The notes beneath the pieces were generated by a model. The model searched no databases and was not told the DNA's origin. It saw nothing but the letters and a program-made list of their open reading frames with translations. Shown here piece by piece: positions 36,719 to 45,180 of a stretch of 64,000 nucleotides of DNA. The stretch is from Clostridium rectalis (lineage in GTDB: Bacteria; Bacillota; Clostridia; Clostridiales; Clostridiaceae). Location: assembly GCF_900626095.1 (NCBI RefSeq), contig NZ_UYZZ01000004.1, positions 62,001 to 126,000 on the forward strand. Reading direction: 5' to 3'. A program made the position numbers and the translations under genes. Position 1 is the stretch's first letter, and every line of letters begins with the position of its first letter.

Positions 36719-37051
36719 ATGAATAAGCGTAGGAAAATAGTAGAGGATTATTATTGTGATATAAATAATTTAGCGGAGTTAATATGTAAACTTGTTAATG
36801 CATATAGATTACTTATAGGAGGTGCTGGGGAATTAAATTCCATAGCATTGGCCAAAAGAGGGGATGTAAAACACGCACTTGATAGAGCAAACGAATTAGG
36901 AGACGTTATAGACGAGCTCATATGTGTATTGGATAATACTTCTTGTGCATATACTAATTATTGTGAACTAAAGGCTAAAGTTATGAAATGCAAATTGGAA
37001 TATAAGTTTATACAAAGTGAAATTGAGGATCAAATAGATCTAAAAGAATAA
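36719..37051 (+). CDS. Hypothetical helical protein
   Basis: A 110-residue, probably all-helical cytoplasmic protein with no motif I recognise. Features: basic N terminus (NKRRK), a central GGAGELNSIALAKRGD turn, and five cysteines (C14, C23, C69, C76, C82 region) suggesting possible metal binding. ATG with GGTGGGTGG upstream. It follows the 55-residue gene by 80 bases and ends in a terminator, so it may be the last gene of the rubrerythrin transcript. Confidence 0.65.
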   Translation: MNKRRKIVEDYYCDINNLAELICKLVNAYRLLIGGAGELNSIALAKRGDVKHALDRANELGDVIDELICVLDNTSCAYTNYCELKAKVMKCKLEYKFIQSEIEDQIDLKE

Positions 37052-37090
37052 CCTGTTTATAGAAATAAAATAGGTTATTCTTTGTTTTTT
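37046..37090. terminator. Terminator between the helical-protein gene and pssA
   Basis: GAATAACCT/AGGTTATTC stem closing a long AT-rich loop, T-rich on the plus strand and moderately so on the minus strand; between convergent genes. Confidence 0.7.
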
Positions 37091-37601
37091 ATAATTTTTT
37101 AAATGAAGTTTTACTTACCATTAGATAGGATAATATAAGTAACAAAATAACAGGAATTACTTTATTTTGTGTTTTATTTAGTGTTAAAAATGAGTATATG
37201 GCTAATATTGATCCAGCTACGGTTATTGGGACTCCTGAAAAAACTCCATTGAAGGATGTTACATTATATCGTGCCAGTCTATATGCACCGCAAATGGGGA
37301 ATATTAATACTAGTATATATCCTATAAATCCAAACTCTAAAAATGTATAAATATTAAATAAAAGGATAGAAGGTGCTACACCGAATGAAATTAAGTCTGC
37401 AAGAGAATCTAATTCTTTTCCAAGGGAACTAAACACATTTAAATATCTAGCTATTCGACCATCGTATCTATCTAACAAGGCGGCTAATAATATGAAAGTA
37501 CATGCAGTTTTATAGTTGCCTTGTAAGGTCATTAATAGTGATAATATTCCACAACATAAATTACCTAGGGTAAATATATGTGGTATGGTACTTTTTGACA
37601 T
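37089..37601 (-). CDS. pssA: CDP-diacylglycerol-serine O-phosphatidyltransferase
   Basis: Membrane enzyme making phosphatidylserine from CDP-diacylglycerol and serine. The 170-residue product has the CDP-alcohol phosphotransferase motif D-x2-D-G-x2-A-R-x8-G-x3-D-x3-D, visible as LDRYDGRIARYLN then GKELDSLADLISFG, and about six membrane helices. The N-terminal IPHIFTLGNLCCGILS is the typical PssA start. ATG with AGGAGTGAT upstream. No decarboxylase (psd) gene is adjacent. Confidence 0.92.
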   Translation of the reverse strand: MSKSTIPHIFTLGNLCCGILSLLMTLQGNYKTACTFILLAALLDRYDGRIARYLNVFSSLGKELDSLADLISFGVAPSILLFNIYTFLEFGFIGYILVLIFPICGAYRLARYNVTSFNGVFSGVPITVAGSILAIYSFLTLNKTQNKVIPVILLLILSYLMVSKTSFKKL

Positions 37602-37766
37602 TAAAGTATCACTCCTAAAAAAATAGTAACAATTATTATTATAAGTATAAACTTAATAAATATTATAGATTTTTTATGAAAACTTTACAAGAGGTATATA
37701 AATAGTATTATATTACCTTTAATATTACATTGAGTTTTTGGGGAAACTATTTTAGGAGGTGGAATT

Positions 37767-38195
37767 ATGAAAATAAAAGATGTTATGACAAAGAGTGTTG
37801 CCTCTTTAAATGGTCAGGATACAGTTGAACATGCAGCACAATTAATGAAAGAACATAATATAGGTTCTCTTCCAGTATGTGACGGTGAAAAGGTCATAGG
37901 TATTATAACTGACAGAGACATAGCTATAAGATCTGCAGCAGAGGGAGAAAATGTTCAGAAACAAACGGTTAGAGATATTATGACTTCAAATCCTGTTACT
38001 ATTAAATCAGATATGGATGTACACGAAGCAGCGAGAATTATGAGTGAAAGACAGATAAGAAGATTACCAGTAGTAGAAAATAACAATATATCAGGAATGG
38101 TTTCCTTAGGGGATATTTCAGTAGAACCTAATTTATGCGATAATGCAGGAGAGGCATTAAGTAGTATATCAGAACCAAGTAGTCCAAATATCTAA
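37767..38195 (+). CDS. Tandem CBS-domain protein
   Basis: A 142-residue cytoplasmic protein made of two CBS domains: the first with KIKDVMTKSVASLNGQDTVEHAAQLM and VIGIITDRDIAIR, the second with VRDIMTSNPVTI and GMVSLGDIS. Such paired CBS modules bind adenosine nucleotides and act as energy sensors, but the partner here is unknown. ATG with AGGAGG site. Single gene followed by a hairpin. Confidence 0.9.
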   Translation: MKIKDVMTKSVASLNGQDTVEHAAQLMKEHNIGSLPVCDGEKVIGIITDRDIAIRSAAEGENVQKQTVRDIMTSNPVTIKSDMDVHEAARIMSERQIRRLPVVENNNISGMVSLGDISVEPNLCDNAGEALSSISEPSSPNI

Positions 38196-38202
38196 AAAAG
38201 TA

Positions 38203-38242
38203 AATCCACAGGAGATACTTTTTTAGTAATCTTGTGGATTTA
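38203..38242 (+). terminator. Hairpin after the CBS gene
   Basis: AAATCCACA/TGTGGATTT outer stem with an inner AGATAC...AATCT element. The T tail is weak, so this is a likely but not certain terminator. Confidence 0.5.
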
Positions 38243-38303
38243 TTGTATATAATGTTATAATAAATAGTAAGTGTACATATTACGAAAACAGGAGAGTTAT
38301 AGT

Positions 38304-39242
38304 ATGAACAAAGTAAAGTTTATTTACAATCCATATTCAGGAGAAAATGCCATTATAACAGATATAGACAAGGTGATAATGATTCATCAAAAATATGGAT
38401 ATACTGTAATACCTTATAGAATAAGTATGGAGTATAATTTATGTAAAGCTTTTGAAGACATTGATGATAGTTATAAGTATATTTTAGTAGCAGGAGGAGA
38501 TGGCACCGTAGATAATGTAGTTAATCATATGAAGGGACTAGGTATAGAAATACCTATAGCTATATTACCTGTTGGTACTGCTAATGATTTTGCCAAATTT
38601 ATAGGTATGCCTCAAGATATTGAAGAAGCCTGTGAACAAATTTTGAATACTAGGCCAAAAGAAGTGGACATAGGGAAAATAAATGATAAATATTTTTTAA
38701 ATGTGGCAAGCACTGGTTTATTTACTGATGTGTCACAAAAAACTGATGTTAATTTAAAAAATACTATTGGGAAATTAGCTTATTATGTAAAAGGTATTGA
38801 ACAATTACCTAATTTTAGGAAGTTAAAAATTAAAGTAGAATCTGATCACCAAAATTTTGATGGCGATATGTATTTGATGCTTGTATTCAATGGACAAACG
38901 GCTGGAAATTTCAATCTAGCTTATAAAGCTGAAATAGATGATGGATATTTAGATGTTATAATCATAAAAGCAACTATGATTATAGATATTATTCCTTTGT
39001 TTATAAAGATGCTAAGAGGGGACCATTTAGAAGATGTAAATTGCCTTTTATATTTTAAGACTGATAAGCTTCATATAGAGTGTCATGAAAACATTGTAAC
39101 AGATATAGATGGTGAAAGGGGTCCAGACTTTCCTTTAACTATAGAATGTATAAAGGGTGGATTAAAAATTTTAGGTGTTGTAAATACAAAGGAAAGAATA
39201 AATCCTAAAAGACCCAAATTAATTAAGTCTATTCATATATAG
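38304..39242 (+). CDS. Diacylglycerol kinase-family lipid kinase
   Basis: A 312-residue lipid kinase of the YegS/DgkB/BmrU family, phosphorylating a membrane lipid such as diacylglycerol. The N-terminal KVKFIYNPYSG, nucleotide-binding AGGDGTVDNVVN (about 73-84) and AILPVGTANDFAKF (about 98-111) are canonical, as are the C-terminal beta-sandwich and VTDIDGERGPDFPLTIE. ATG at 38304 with AGGAGAG upstream. Single gene ending in a strong bidirectional terminator. Substrate is inferred from family only. Confidence 0.88.
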   Translation: MNKVKFIYNPYSGENAIITDIDKVIMIHQKYGYTVIPYRISMEYNLCKAFEDIDDSYKYILVAGGDGTVDNVVNHMKGLGIEIPIAILPVGTANDFAKFIGMPQDIEEACEQILNTRPKEVDIGKINDKYFLNVASTGLFTDVSQKTDVNLKNTIGKLAYYVKGIEQLPNFRKLKIKVESDHQNFDGDMYLMLVFNGQTAGNFNLAYKAEIDDGYLDVIIIKATMIIDIIPLFIKMLRGDHLEDVNCLLYFKTDKLHIECHENIVTDIDGERGPDFPLTIECIKGGLKILGVVNTKERINPKRPKLIKSIHI

Positions 39243-39247
39243 TTTTA

Positions 39248-39297
39248 AATAATAATTAAAGCGTACATTTATTGTACGCTTTAATTATTATTTTTTA
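39248..39297. terminator. Bidirectional terminator between the lipid kinase gene and the YgiQ gene
   Basis: A 20-bp perfect stem (39248-39267 with 39273-39292) around a five-base loop, T-rich on both strands, between convergent genes. Confidence 0.9.
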
Positions 39298-41144
39298 TTT
39301 AGTTTCTTTTTAGAAAAACTTTTTTTAGTATTTTTATGGTAGTTGGCAGTATTTTTAATTAAACATTTAGGACTATTTCCTATTAAGTCCAATCTATCAT
39401 TTTTTTCTAAGGCTTCTTTTACTAGTTTATAATTATCAGGGATAGTAAACTGTAATAATGCCCTTTGCATATTTTTTTCTTTTTGTTTTTTGGGTACATA
39501 AATTTGTTGCATAGTTAAAGGATTAAACTCGGTATAATACATTACCGTTGATAGACTACCTGGCGTTGGGTAAAAATCTTGAACCTGTTCGGGAGTATAT
39601 CCCATTTTTTTTATGTATTCTGCTAACTCAATAGAATGTTTTAGTTCACAACCTGGATGACTTGACATTAGATAGGGAACTAAAAATTGTTTCTTATTGA
39701 TTTTTTTATTTATAGTAAGGTATCGCTTAGCAAATTTTTCGTATACATCCTTAGTAGGTTTCCCCATGAGTTTTAAAACTTTATCACTTATATGTTCTGG
39801 AGCTACCTTTAATTGACCACTTATATGATATTTGCATAATTCCTCAAAGAAGGATTGATTTTTATCCAAAATAAGATAATCAAATCTTATTCCAGAACGT
39901 ATAAATACCTTCTTAACATTAGGAAGTTTTCGTACTTTTCTTAAAAGATCTAAATATTCTTTATGGTCTACAATAAGATTTTTGCAAGGTTTTGGAAACA
40001 TACACTGTCTATCTTTACAGGTACCTACTTTTTCTTGTACTTTGCATGCTCTATGTCTAAAGTTTGCAGTTGGACCACCTATATCATGAATATACCCTTT
40101 GAAGTCTTCCATTTCTGTTAGAATTTTTGCTTCATCTATTATAGATTGTTGACTTCTGTTTTGAATAACCCTTCCTTGATGAAAGGTTAATGCACAAAAG
40201 GAGCAGGAGCCAAAGCAACCTCTATGACTAGTAATTGAAAATTTAACTTCCTGTATAGCTGGTATTCCACCTTTTGTTTGGTAAATTGGATGATAGGTTC
40301 TAGCATAGGGTAAAGAATATACCTCATCCATTTCTTCAGTGGTTAATGGAATCTGAGGAGGATTTTGAACTATATATCTATCGCCATGTTTTTGAACTAA
40401 GGTTTTACCCCTAACAGCATCTTGTTCATAGTATTGAAGTTTAAAGCTTTCTCCGTAAGCTTTTTTGTCTTTTACACATTCTTCATAAGAGGGAACTTTT
40501 ATAAAATCATTAATATTACTTATATCTTTCGTTAGATAAACAGTTCCTTTTACATTAGTAATGTTTGAAAAAGGCATACCATATTTTAATAAATCTGCAA
40601 CTTGAACTATAGTTTTTTCCCCCATACCATATATTAACAGATCTGCTTTAGAGTCTAAGAGAATACTTCTTCTTATTTTATCATCCCAATAGTCATAATG
40701 GCAAAATCTTCTAAGACTACTTTCGATTCCACCTATTATAATAGGAACATCTTTATAAGCTTCTCTAATTTTATTACTATACACTATAACGGCTCTATCT
40801 GGTCTATGGCCTGATTCTCCTCCAGGGGAATATAAATCCTTATGTCGCTTTTTTTTAGAAGTAGTATAATGATTTACCATTGAATCTATATTACCTGAGT
40901 TTACTAAAAACGCATATTTTGGTTTTCCTAAGATTTTAAAACTAGATACATTTTGCCAATCAGGTTGAGAAATTATACCTACTAAGTATCCTTGACTTTC
41001 TAATACTCTACTTATTATTGCAGTGCCGAAAGAAGGATGATCTACATATGCATCACCTGTTATTATTATAAAATCTAATTGCTTAATATTTTTTTGCATT
41101 AGATCTTTTTTACATATGGGCAAAAATTTATTGCTTGAATTCAT
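39288..41144 (-). CDS. YgiQ-family radical SAM protein
   Basis: A 618-residue radical SAM enzyme of the YgiQ (UPF0313) family. The cluster motif is [16 protein letters not shown] (C-x3-C-x2-C, about 310-325). The N-terminal segment [26 protein letters not shown] and the C-terminal [19 protein letters not shown] are family hallmarks, and a very basic tail ends the protein. ATG with GGAGAT about ten bases upstream. Reaction and substrate are unknown for the family. Confidence 0.9.
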   Translation of the reverse strand: MNSSNKFLPICKKDLMQKNIKQLDFIIITGDAYVDHPSFGTAIISRVLESQGYLVGIISQPDWQNVSSFKILGKPKYAFLVNSGNIDSMVNHYTTSKKKRHKDLYSPGGESGHRPDRAVIVYSNKIREAYKDVPIIIGGIESSLRRFCHYDYWDDKIRRSILLDSKADLLIYGMGEKTIVQVADLLKYGMPFSNITNVKGTVYLTKDISNINDFIKVPSYEECVKDKKAYGESFKLQYYEQDAVRGKTLVQKHGDRYIVQNPPQIPLTTEEMDEVYSLPYARTYHPIYQTKGGIPAIQEVKFSITSHRGCFGSCSFCALTFHQGRVIQNRSQQSIIDEAKILTEMEDFKGYIHDIGGPTANFRHRACKVQEKVGTCKDRQCMFPKPCKNLIVDHKEYLDLLRKVRKLPNVKKVFIRSGIRFDYLILDKNQSFFEELCKYHISGQLKVAPEHISDKVLKLMGKPTKDVYEKFAKRYLTINKKINKKQFLVPYLMSSHPGCELKHSIELAEYIKKMGYTPEQVQDFYPTPGSLSTVMYYTEFNPLTMQQIYVPKKQKEKNMQRALLQFTIPDNYKLVKEALEKNDRLDLIGNSPKCLIKNTANYHKNTKKSFSKKKLNKK

Positions 41145-41292
41145 AAAAATTATATCTCCATTCTAAAAATATTATTATACCTAAAGGGTTCATTTAATAA
41201 TATTAACATAATCAAATAATAAATAACATAATCATGTAGGAAATATACAGTAACAATTAATAAATAATATAAAAATTTTTATTATAATATTT

Positions 41293-41931
41293 TTAAAAAT
41301 TATTTAAGATAATATTTTTGGCAGTTTCTGCGGCAGTAGCGGCATCAGAAGTATAAAAATCTGCACCTATAATTTTAGCGTACTCTTGTGTTACAGGTGC
41401 ACCACCAATCATAATTTTAAAATTATTTCTTAAATCAAGTTCTTTTAAATCATCAATAACAACTTTCATACTAGGCATAGTAGTAGTTAATAAAGCAGAC
41501 ATACATATTATATCTGCGTTAATTTCTTTAGCTTTATCTATAAACATATTAGAAGATACATCTGTACCTAAATCTATTACTTGAATACCAGTTCCTTTTA
41601 GCATCATTTTAACTAAATTTTTTCCTATATCGTGAATATCCCCTTTAACTGTACCTACTACAGCTTTGCCTATAGGTTTCACTCCAGTTTTTGATAAGAT
41701 AGGTTCTAATATTTCCATGCCACTATTCATAGCTTTAGATGCTATTAAAACTTCTGGAAGGAATATTTCATTTCTTTTAAATTTTTCACCAATAATCCCC
41801 ATACCATGTATAAGGCCTTCATTTAATATGATTTTCACATCCATGTTTTCTTCTAAAGCTTGGTTTACTAATGTTTTAACCGTTTTACAGCGTCCCCTTT
41901 GTACATATTTAGAAATCTCAGATATATCCAT
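41293..41931 (-). CDS. Corrinoid (B12-binding) methyltransferase carrier protein
   Basis: A 212-residue corrinoid protein of the MtmC/MtbC/MtaC type, which shuttles a methyl group between a substrate-specific methyltransferase and an acceptor enzyme. It has the helical cap (about 1-85, with MGIIGEKFKRNEIFLPEVL) and a B12 Rossmann domain with the cobalt-ligand motif DIHDIGKNLV (D-x-H-x2-G, about 97-106), MSALLTTTMPSM and IGGAPVT. ATG with AAGGAGAAG upstream. Divergent from a RACo-like activator gene 130 bases away. No methyltransferase gene is adjacent, so the methyl donor cannot be named. Confidence 0.9.
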   Translation of the reverse strand: MDISEISKYVQRGRCKTVKTLVNQALEENMDVKIILNEGLIHGMGIIGEKFKRNEIFLPEVLIASKAMNSGMEILEPILSKTGVKPIGKAVVGTVKGDIHDIGKNLVKMMLKGTGIQVIDLGTDVSSNMFIDKAKEINADIICMSALLTTTMPSMKVVIDDLKELDLRNNFKIMIGGAPVTQEYAKIIGADFYTSDAATAAETAKNIILNNF

Positions 41932-42063
41932 AATAATCTTCTCCTTTTACATGATTTCAAAATCCTAATTCAATTTAATTTTAGTATACATGAAAGTTAT
42001 TGTATAGAAAAAACTATTTAATATAGTAAAATTCGTAATATAATAATTGTGTAGGTGATTTAT

Positions 42064-44457
42064 ATGAAAAGAAATTATGAGTTTAATATTATTATAGAAA
42101 AGGAAAATGTTTTTAAAAATATAGGTTGTATAAAAGGAAATGAAAGTTACACAATAATTGATAGAGAGTATACCAAGGTTATTAACGTATTTAAAGATTT
42201 AATAAAACCTAAAGCTATATATAAATATTTTAATTATAATAATTTAAAAAGTATAAATGAATTTAAAAATTGTGTTGGTTTATATATGAGCTTAATTACT
42301 CTCGGAGAAGATTTGAGTAAACAAATTCAGAAGTATTTTGATTTTAAAGATTACACTAAAGCTATTTTATTAGATAGTATATGTGTGGAAGCTTTATTTA
42401 ATTTTCAAAATATAATATTTGAAAATATACGTAAAGAATTAGAAGAAAAAGGGCTGGAGATTATATCTTATAAATGTCCTGGGGATGAAGGAATGCCTTT
42501 AGAATATCAAAGTTATATATTTAATGAAGTGAATGGTAAAAGTATAGGAATAAATTTGACGGAAGGTTATATGTTAAATCCTATTAAGTCTATGGCAGGG
42601 GTATATGGTGTGGCTACTTATAAAGAGAGTATTCAAGTAGATAATAGTTGTATAAAATGTAACAATAATAAGTGCACATATAGGAAAAAAGCATATAATG
42701 AATTAGTAGATGTAACCATTATTAAAAATAACGATGAGAGAATATTTTTTAAGGGTAAAAAAAACGATACGATAATGGATATACTATTGGATAAAAAAAT
42801 ACAGTATAAATTCCCATGTTTAGGAGAAGGCAATTGTGGTAAATGCAAGGTTACTGTGGTGAAAGGTGTAGTAAAGCTTGGAGAGGAAAATTTTAATAAA
42901 CTTTCTAGAAAGGAATTAGATGAGGGTATTTGTCTTGCATGTAGATCATATTTAAAGGAGGATATTACAATAAAAATACCTAATGAAAGGTTTAATATAC
43001 TAACAAGTATTATTCACAAAGACCTTATTATAAGACCTCATATAGAAACAAAGGATATTTTTATAAATATGGAGGATATAAAAGGAATAAGCTTAACAAA
43101 GTGGATAAATTCAAAATTGGCTGTTGATTATGTTTATAATTTAAATGTTTTAAAGAAATTATCCACAATTATAAATGAAAAATCCAAAGATCAATGTGAA
43201 AATTCACTATATAATAAAAAAAATTTAATCCTTTTGGTAAGGGAAAAAAGGGTTTTGGATGTATTTTCAAAGGAAGATGAAAAAGTATTTGCAGTGGCAG
43301 TAGACTTAGGAACAACTACAATAGCCTTAAGTTTAATAAATCTTCAAAAAGGAGAAGTTGTTTCAAATAGTACTATAATAAATTCACAAAGGAGTTTTGG
43401 ATTAGATGTTATATCTAGAATACAGTATAGTGGAAAAAACTTAGAAAAGCTTACCGAAGCTATAAGAAATAGTATAAAAAAAGGAATAGAAAAATTAAGT
43501 CATTCCTCTAATATTAAATTAGATAAAATATATCATATAGCTGTTTCAGGAAATACAACAATGGTACATCTATTTTTAGGTTTATTTTGTGAAAGCATGG
43601 GACAATATCCTTTTAATATAGTTACTAAAGATTTAATAAATATACAATGCAAGGATTTATTTAAAGATATAGTAAATGGAGAGATAACAATTTTACCAAA
43701 TATCTCAGCTTTTGTAGGTGGAGACGTGGTTTGTGGAATACTAAATAGCGGAATGTATAGGGATGATAATATATCTATACTTATAGATATAGGTACTAAT
43801 GGAGAAATAGTTATTGGAAATAAAGAGAGAATATTGTGTACGTCTGTAGCTGCGGGACCAGCTTTAGAAGGTGGAAATATATATTGTGGAATGGATGCGG
43901 TAGATGGGGCTATATATAAAGCAAAGATCAAGGATAATAAATTTGAGAATATTACTATAAATAATAAAAAACCAATAGGAATATGTGGATCAGGAGTTAT
44001 TGATATAGTTTCGGAAGGGATTAAAAATGATATTATAGACGAAACCGGGAGGTTGATTGGTAATGAGACTTTAGTTATATCTAAAGAAAATGGTATTGTA
44101 TTTACACAAAAAGATATAAGAGAAGTACAATTGGCTAAGTCTGCAATAAGGTCTGGTATTGAAATATTAATAAAAAAATATGGATGTGAGTATAAAGATA
44201 TATCTAATATTTATTTAGCAGGAGGATATGGAAATAGTATTGATATAGATAGTGCTATAAATATAGGGATAATTCCTTGCAAGTTAGAGAAGAAGGTAAA
44301 ATTGTATGGAAATACTTCTTTAGGTGGTTGTATTCAGTATATATTAAATAAAGATCATAACCAGACTTTAAAAGAAATTATAAGTAAAACTCATTATGTA
44401 GATATTTCTAGAGAAAAGAATTTTAATGATTTATTTATTGATAATATGTTGTTTTAA
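42064..44457 (+). CDS. RACo-like corrinoid activator fused to a MetH-activation-like domain
   Basis: A 797-residue protein that should reactivate oxidised cobalamin on corrinoid proteins. Residues about 1-200 look like the vitamin B12-dependent methionine synthase activation domain (CPGDEGMPLEYQ region) and end in a CIKCNNNKC cluster. About 220-310 are a [2Fe-2S] ferredoxin domain (PCLGEGNCGKCK, then CLACRS). About 415-780 are the ASKHA ATPase-like domain of RACo/DUF4445 proteins (VDLGTTTIALSL, SGNTTMVHLF, LIDIGTNGEIVIG, LAGGYGN). ATG at 42064 with TAGGTGAT five bases upstream; a GTG at 42055 overlaps that site. Divergent from the corrinoid protein, its likely client. Confidence 0.88.
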   Translation: MKRNYEFNIIIEKENVFKNIGCIKGNESYTIIDREYTKVINVFKDLIKPKAIYKYFNYNNLKSINEFKNCVGLYMSLITLGEDLSKQIQKYFDFKDYTKAILLDSICVEALFNFQNIIFENIRKELEEKGLEIISYKCPGDEGMPLEYQSYIFNEVNGKSIGINLTEGYMLNPIKSMAGVYGVATYKESIQVDNSCIKCNNNKCTYRKKAYNELVDVTIIKNNDERIFFKGKKNDTIMDILLDKKIQYKFPCLGEGNCGKCKVTVVKGVVKLGEENFNKLSRKELDEGICLACRSYLKEDITIKIPNERFNILTSIIHKDLIIRPHIETKDIFINMEDIKGISLTKWINSKLAVDYVYNLNVLKKLSTIINEKSKDQCENSLYNKKNLILLVREKRVLDVFSKEDEKVFAVAVDLGTTTIALSLINLQKGEVVSNSTIINSQRSFGLDVISRIQYSGKNLEKLTEAIRNSIKKGIEKLSHSSNIKLDKIYHIAVSGNTTMVHLFLGLFCESMGQYPFNIVTKDLINIQCKDLFKDIVNGEITILPNISAFVGGDVVCGILNSGMYRDDNISILIDIGTNGEIVIGNKERILCTSVAAGPALEGGNIYCGMDAVDGAIYKAKIKDNKFENITINNKKPIGICGSGVIDIVSEGIKNDIIDETGRLIGNETLVISKENGIVFTQKDIREVQLAKSAIRSGIEILIKKYGCEYKDISNIYLAGGYGNSIDIDSAINIGIIPCKLEKKVKLYGNTSLGGCIQYILNKDHNQTLKEIISKTHYVDISREKNFNDLFIDNMLF

Positions 44458-44603
44458 ATTGTAATGTATTAATAATTTTATTAAGTCAAATTACGGTTTG
44501 TTAAGTAAATCAGAAAAATAATATAGAATTTGAAGTAATTAAAAAGGAACATGTCACTAAGTAGAGATAATGAAGAAATTTAAATAAATTTACTATTATA
44601 GAG

Positions 44604-44631
44604 TTGATTTTTATTTACTAAGTAATATAAT
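44604..44631 (+). promoter_or_regulatory. Promoter of the M-box transcript
   Basis: TTGATT (44604-44609) and TATAAT (44626-44631) with a 16-base spacer, 37 bases before the aptamer. Confidence 0.65.
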
Positions 44632-44667
44632 AGAATATAGAGTAAAAATTTCGATACAATTATTTTA

Positions 44668-44870
44668 GTTAGGTGAGGCTCCTATATAGATATACGCTAC
44701 TGCCCGGAAACATCGAGAGATGCCAATGGGTTAGCAGGTATTACCGGATTAAGGTTCTATCTAATGTAGCTGGATAAGTTTTTATCTAAAGCTATATAGT
44801 GCTAAAACTCAACGAGTATTTTATTACTTAAAGTTGTTTTAGTGAGCCTTTTAGAGCTCTTTTTTTATTT
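44668..44870 (+). promoter_or_regulatory. M-box (ykoK) magnesium riboswitch
   Basis: The M-box core is unmistakable: GTTAGGTGAGGCTCCTAT, CGCTACTGCCCGGAAACATC, GAGAGATGCCAATGGGT, a GCAGGTATTACCGG segment, GTGCTAAAACTCAACGAG and GTTGTTTTAGTGAGCC near 44840. A short GAGC/GCTC hairpin with a T7 run follows and can act as the terminator when Mg2+ is high. These leaders control Mg2+ transporters; see the note on the missing transporter domain. Confidence 0.93.
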
Positions 44871-44898
44871 ATCTATTTTTATAGGTGGTGAATTTAAA

Positions 44899-44976
44899 TG
44901 GAAAGTGGCCCTCGTAGTGGTCGGACAAATTTTAAAAATTTAATATGTTTTGTAGGGGGACACTTATTAATATAGT
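44899..44976 (+). CDS. Short 25-residue frame after the M-box
   Basis: ATG at 44899 preceded by a good AGGTGGTG site, reading MESGPRSGRTNFKNLIC to a TAG at 44974-44976. It is the first reading frame below the riboswitch. It may be a leader peptide or the remnant 5' end of a lost transporter gene; I recognise no family, and a chance frame is possible. Confidence 0.35.
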
Positions 44977-45180
44977 AAGTGTTATTCTAAAGGGTTAATG
45001 ACAAATTTCTATATTAAATATAAAAAATATTAACCTTAAGAATAAATTTTTCTTAATTTTATATGAAAAGTATATTAAAAAAGGTTTGTATAAAATTATA
45101 GATGTATTTGATGATTGTTTTAAATGAATAATTATCTACTATTCATAATAAATGTCCTTCTACAAAGAGGGGGGAGAATT
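44977..45180. other. Spacer between the short frame and the MgtE-like gene
   Basis: About 200 AT-rich bases with no gene. Two inverted repeats are visible: ACACTTA/TAAGTGT around 44960-44983 and AGGGTTAAT/ATTAACCTT around 44992-45036. Either could be a remnant terminator or RNA structure. Confidence 0.4.
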
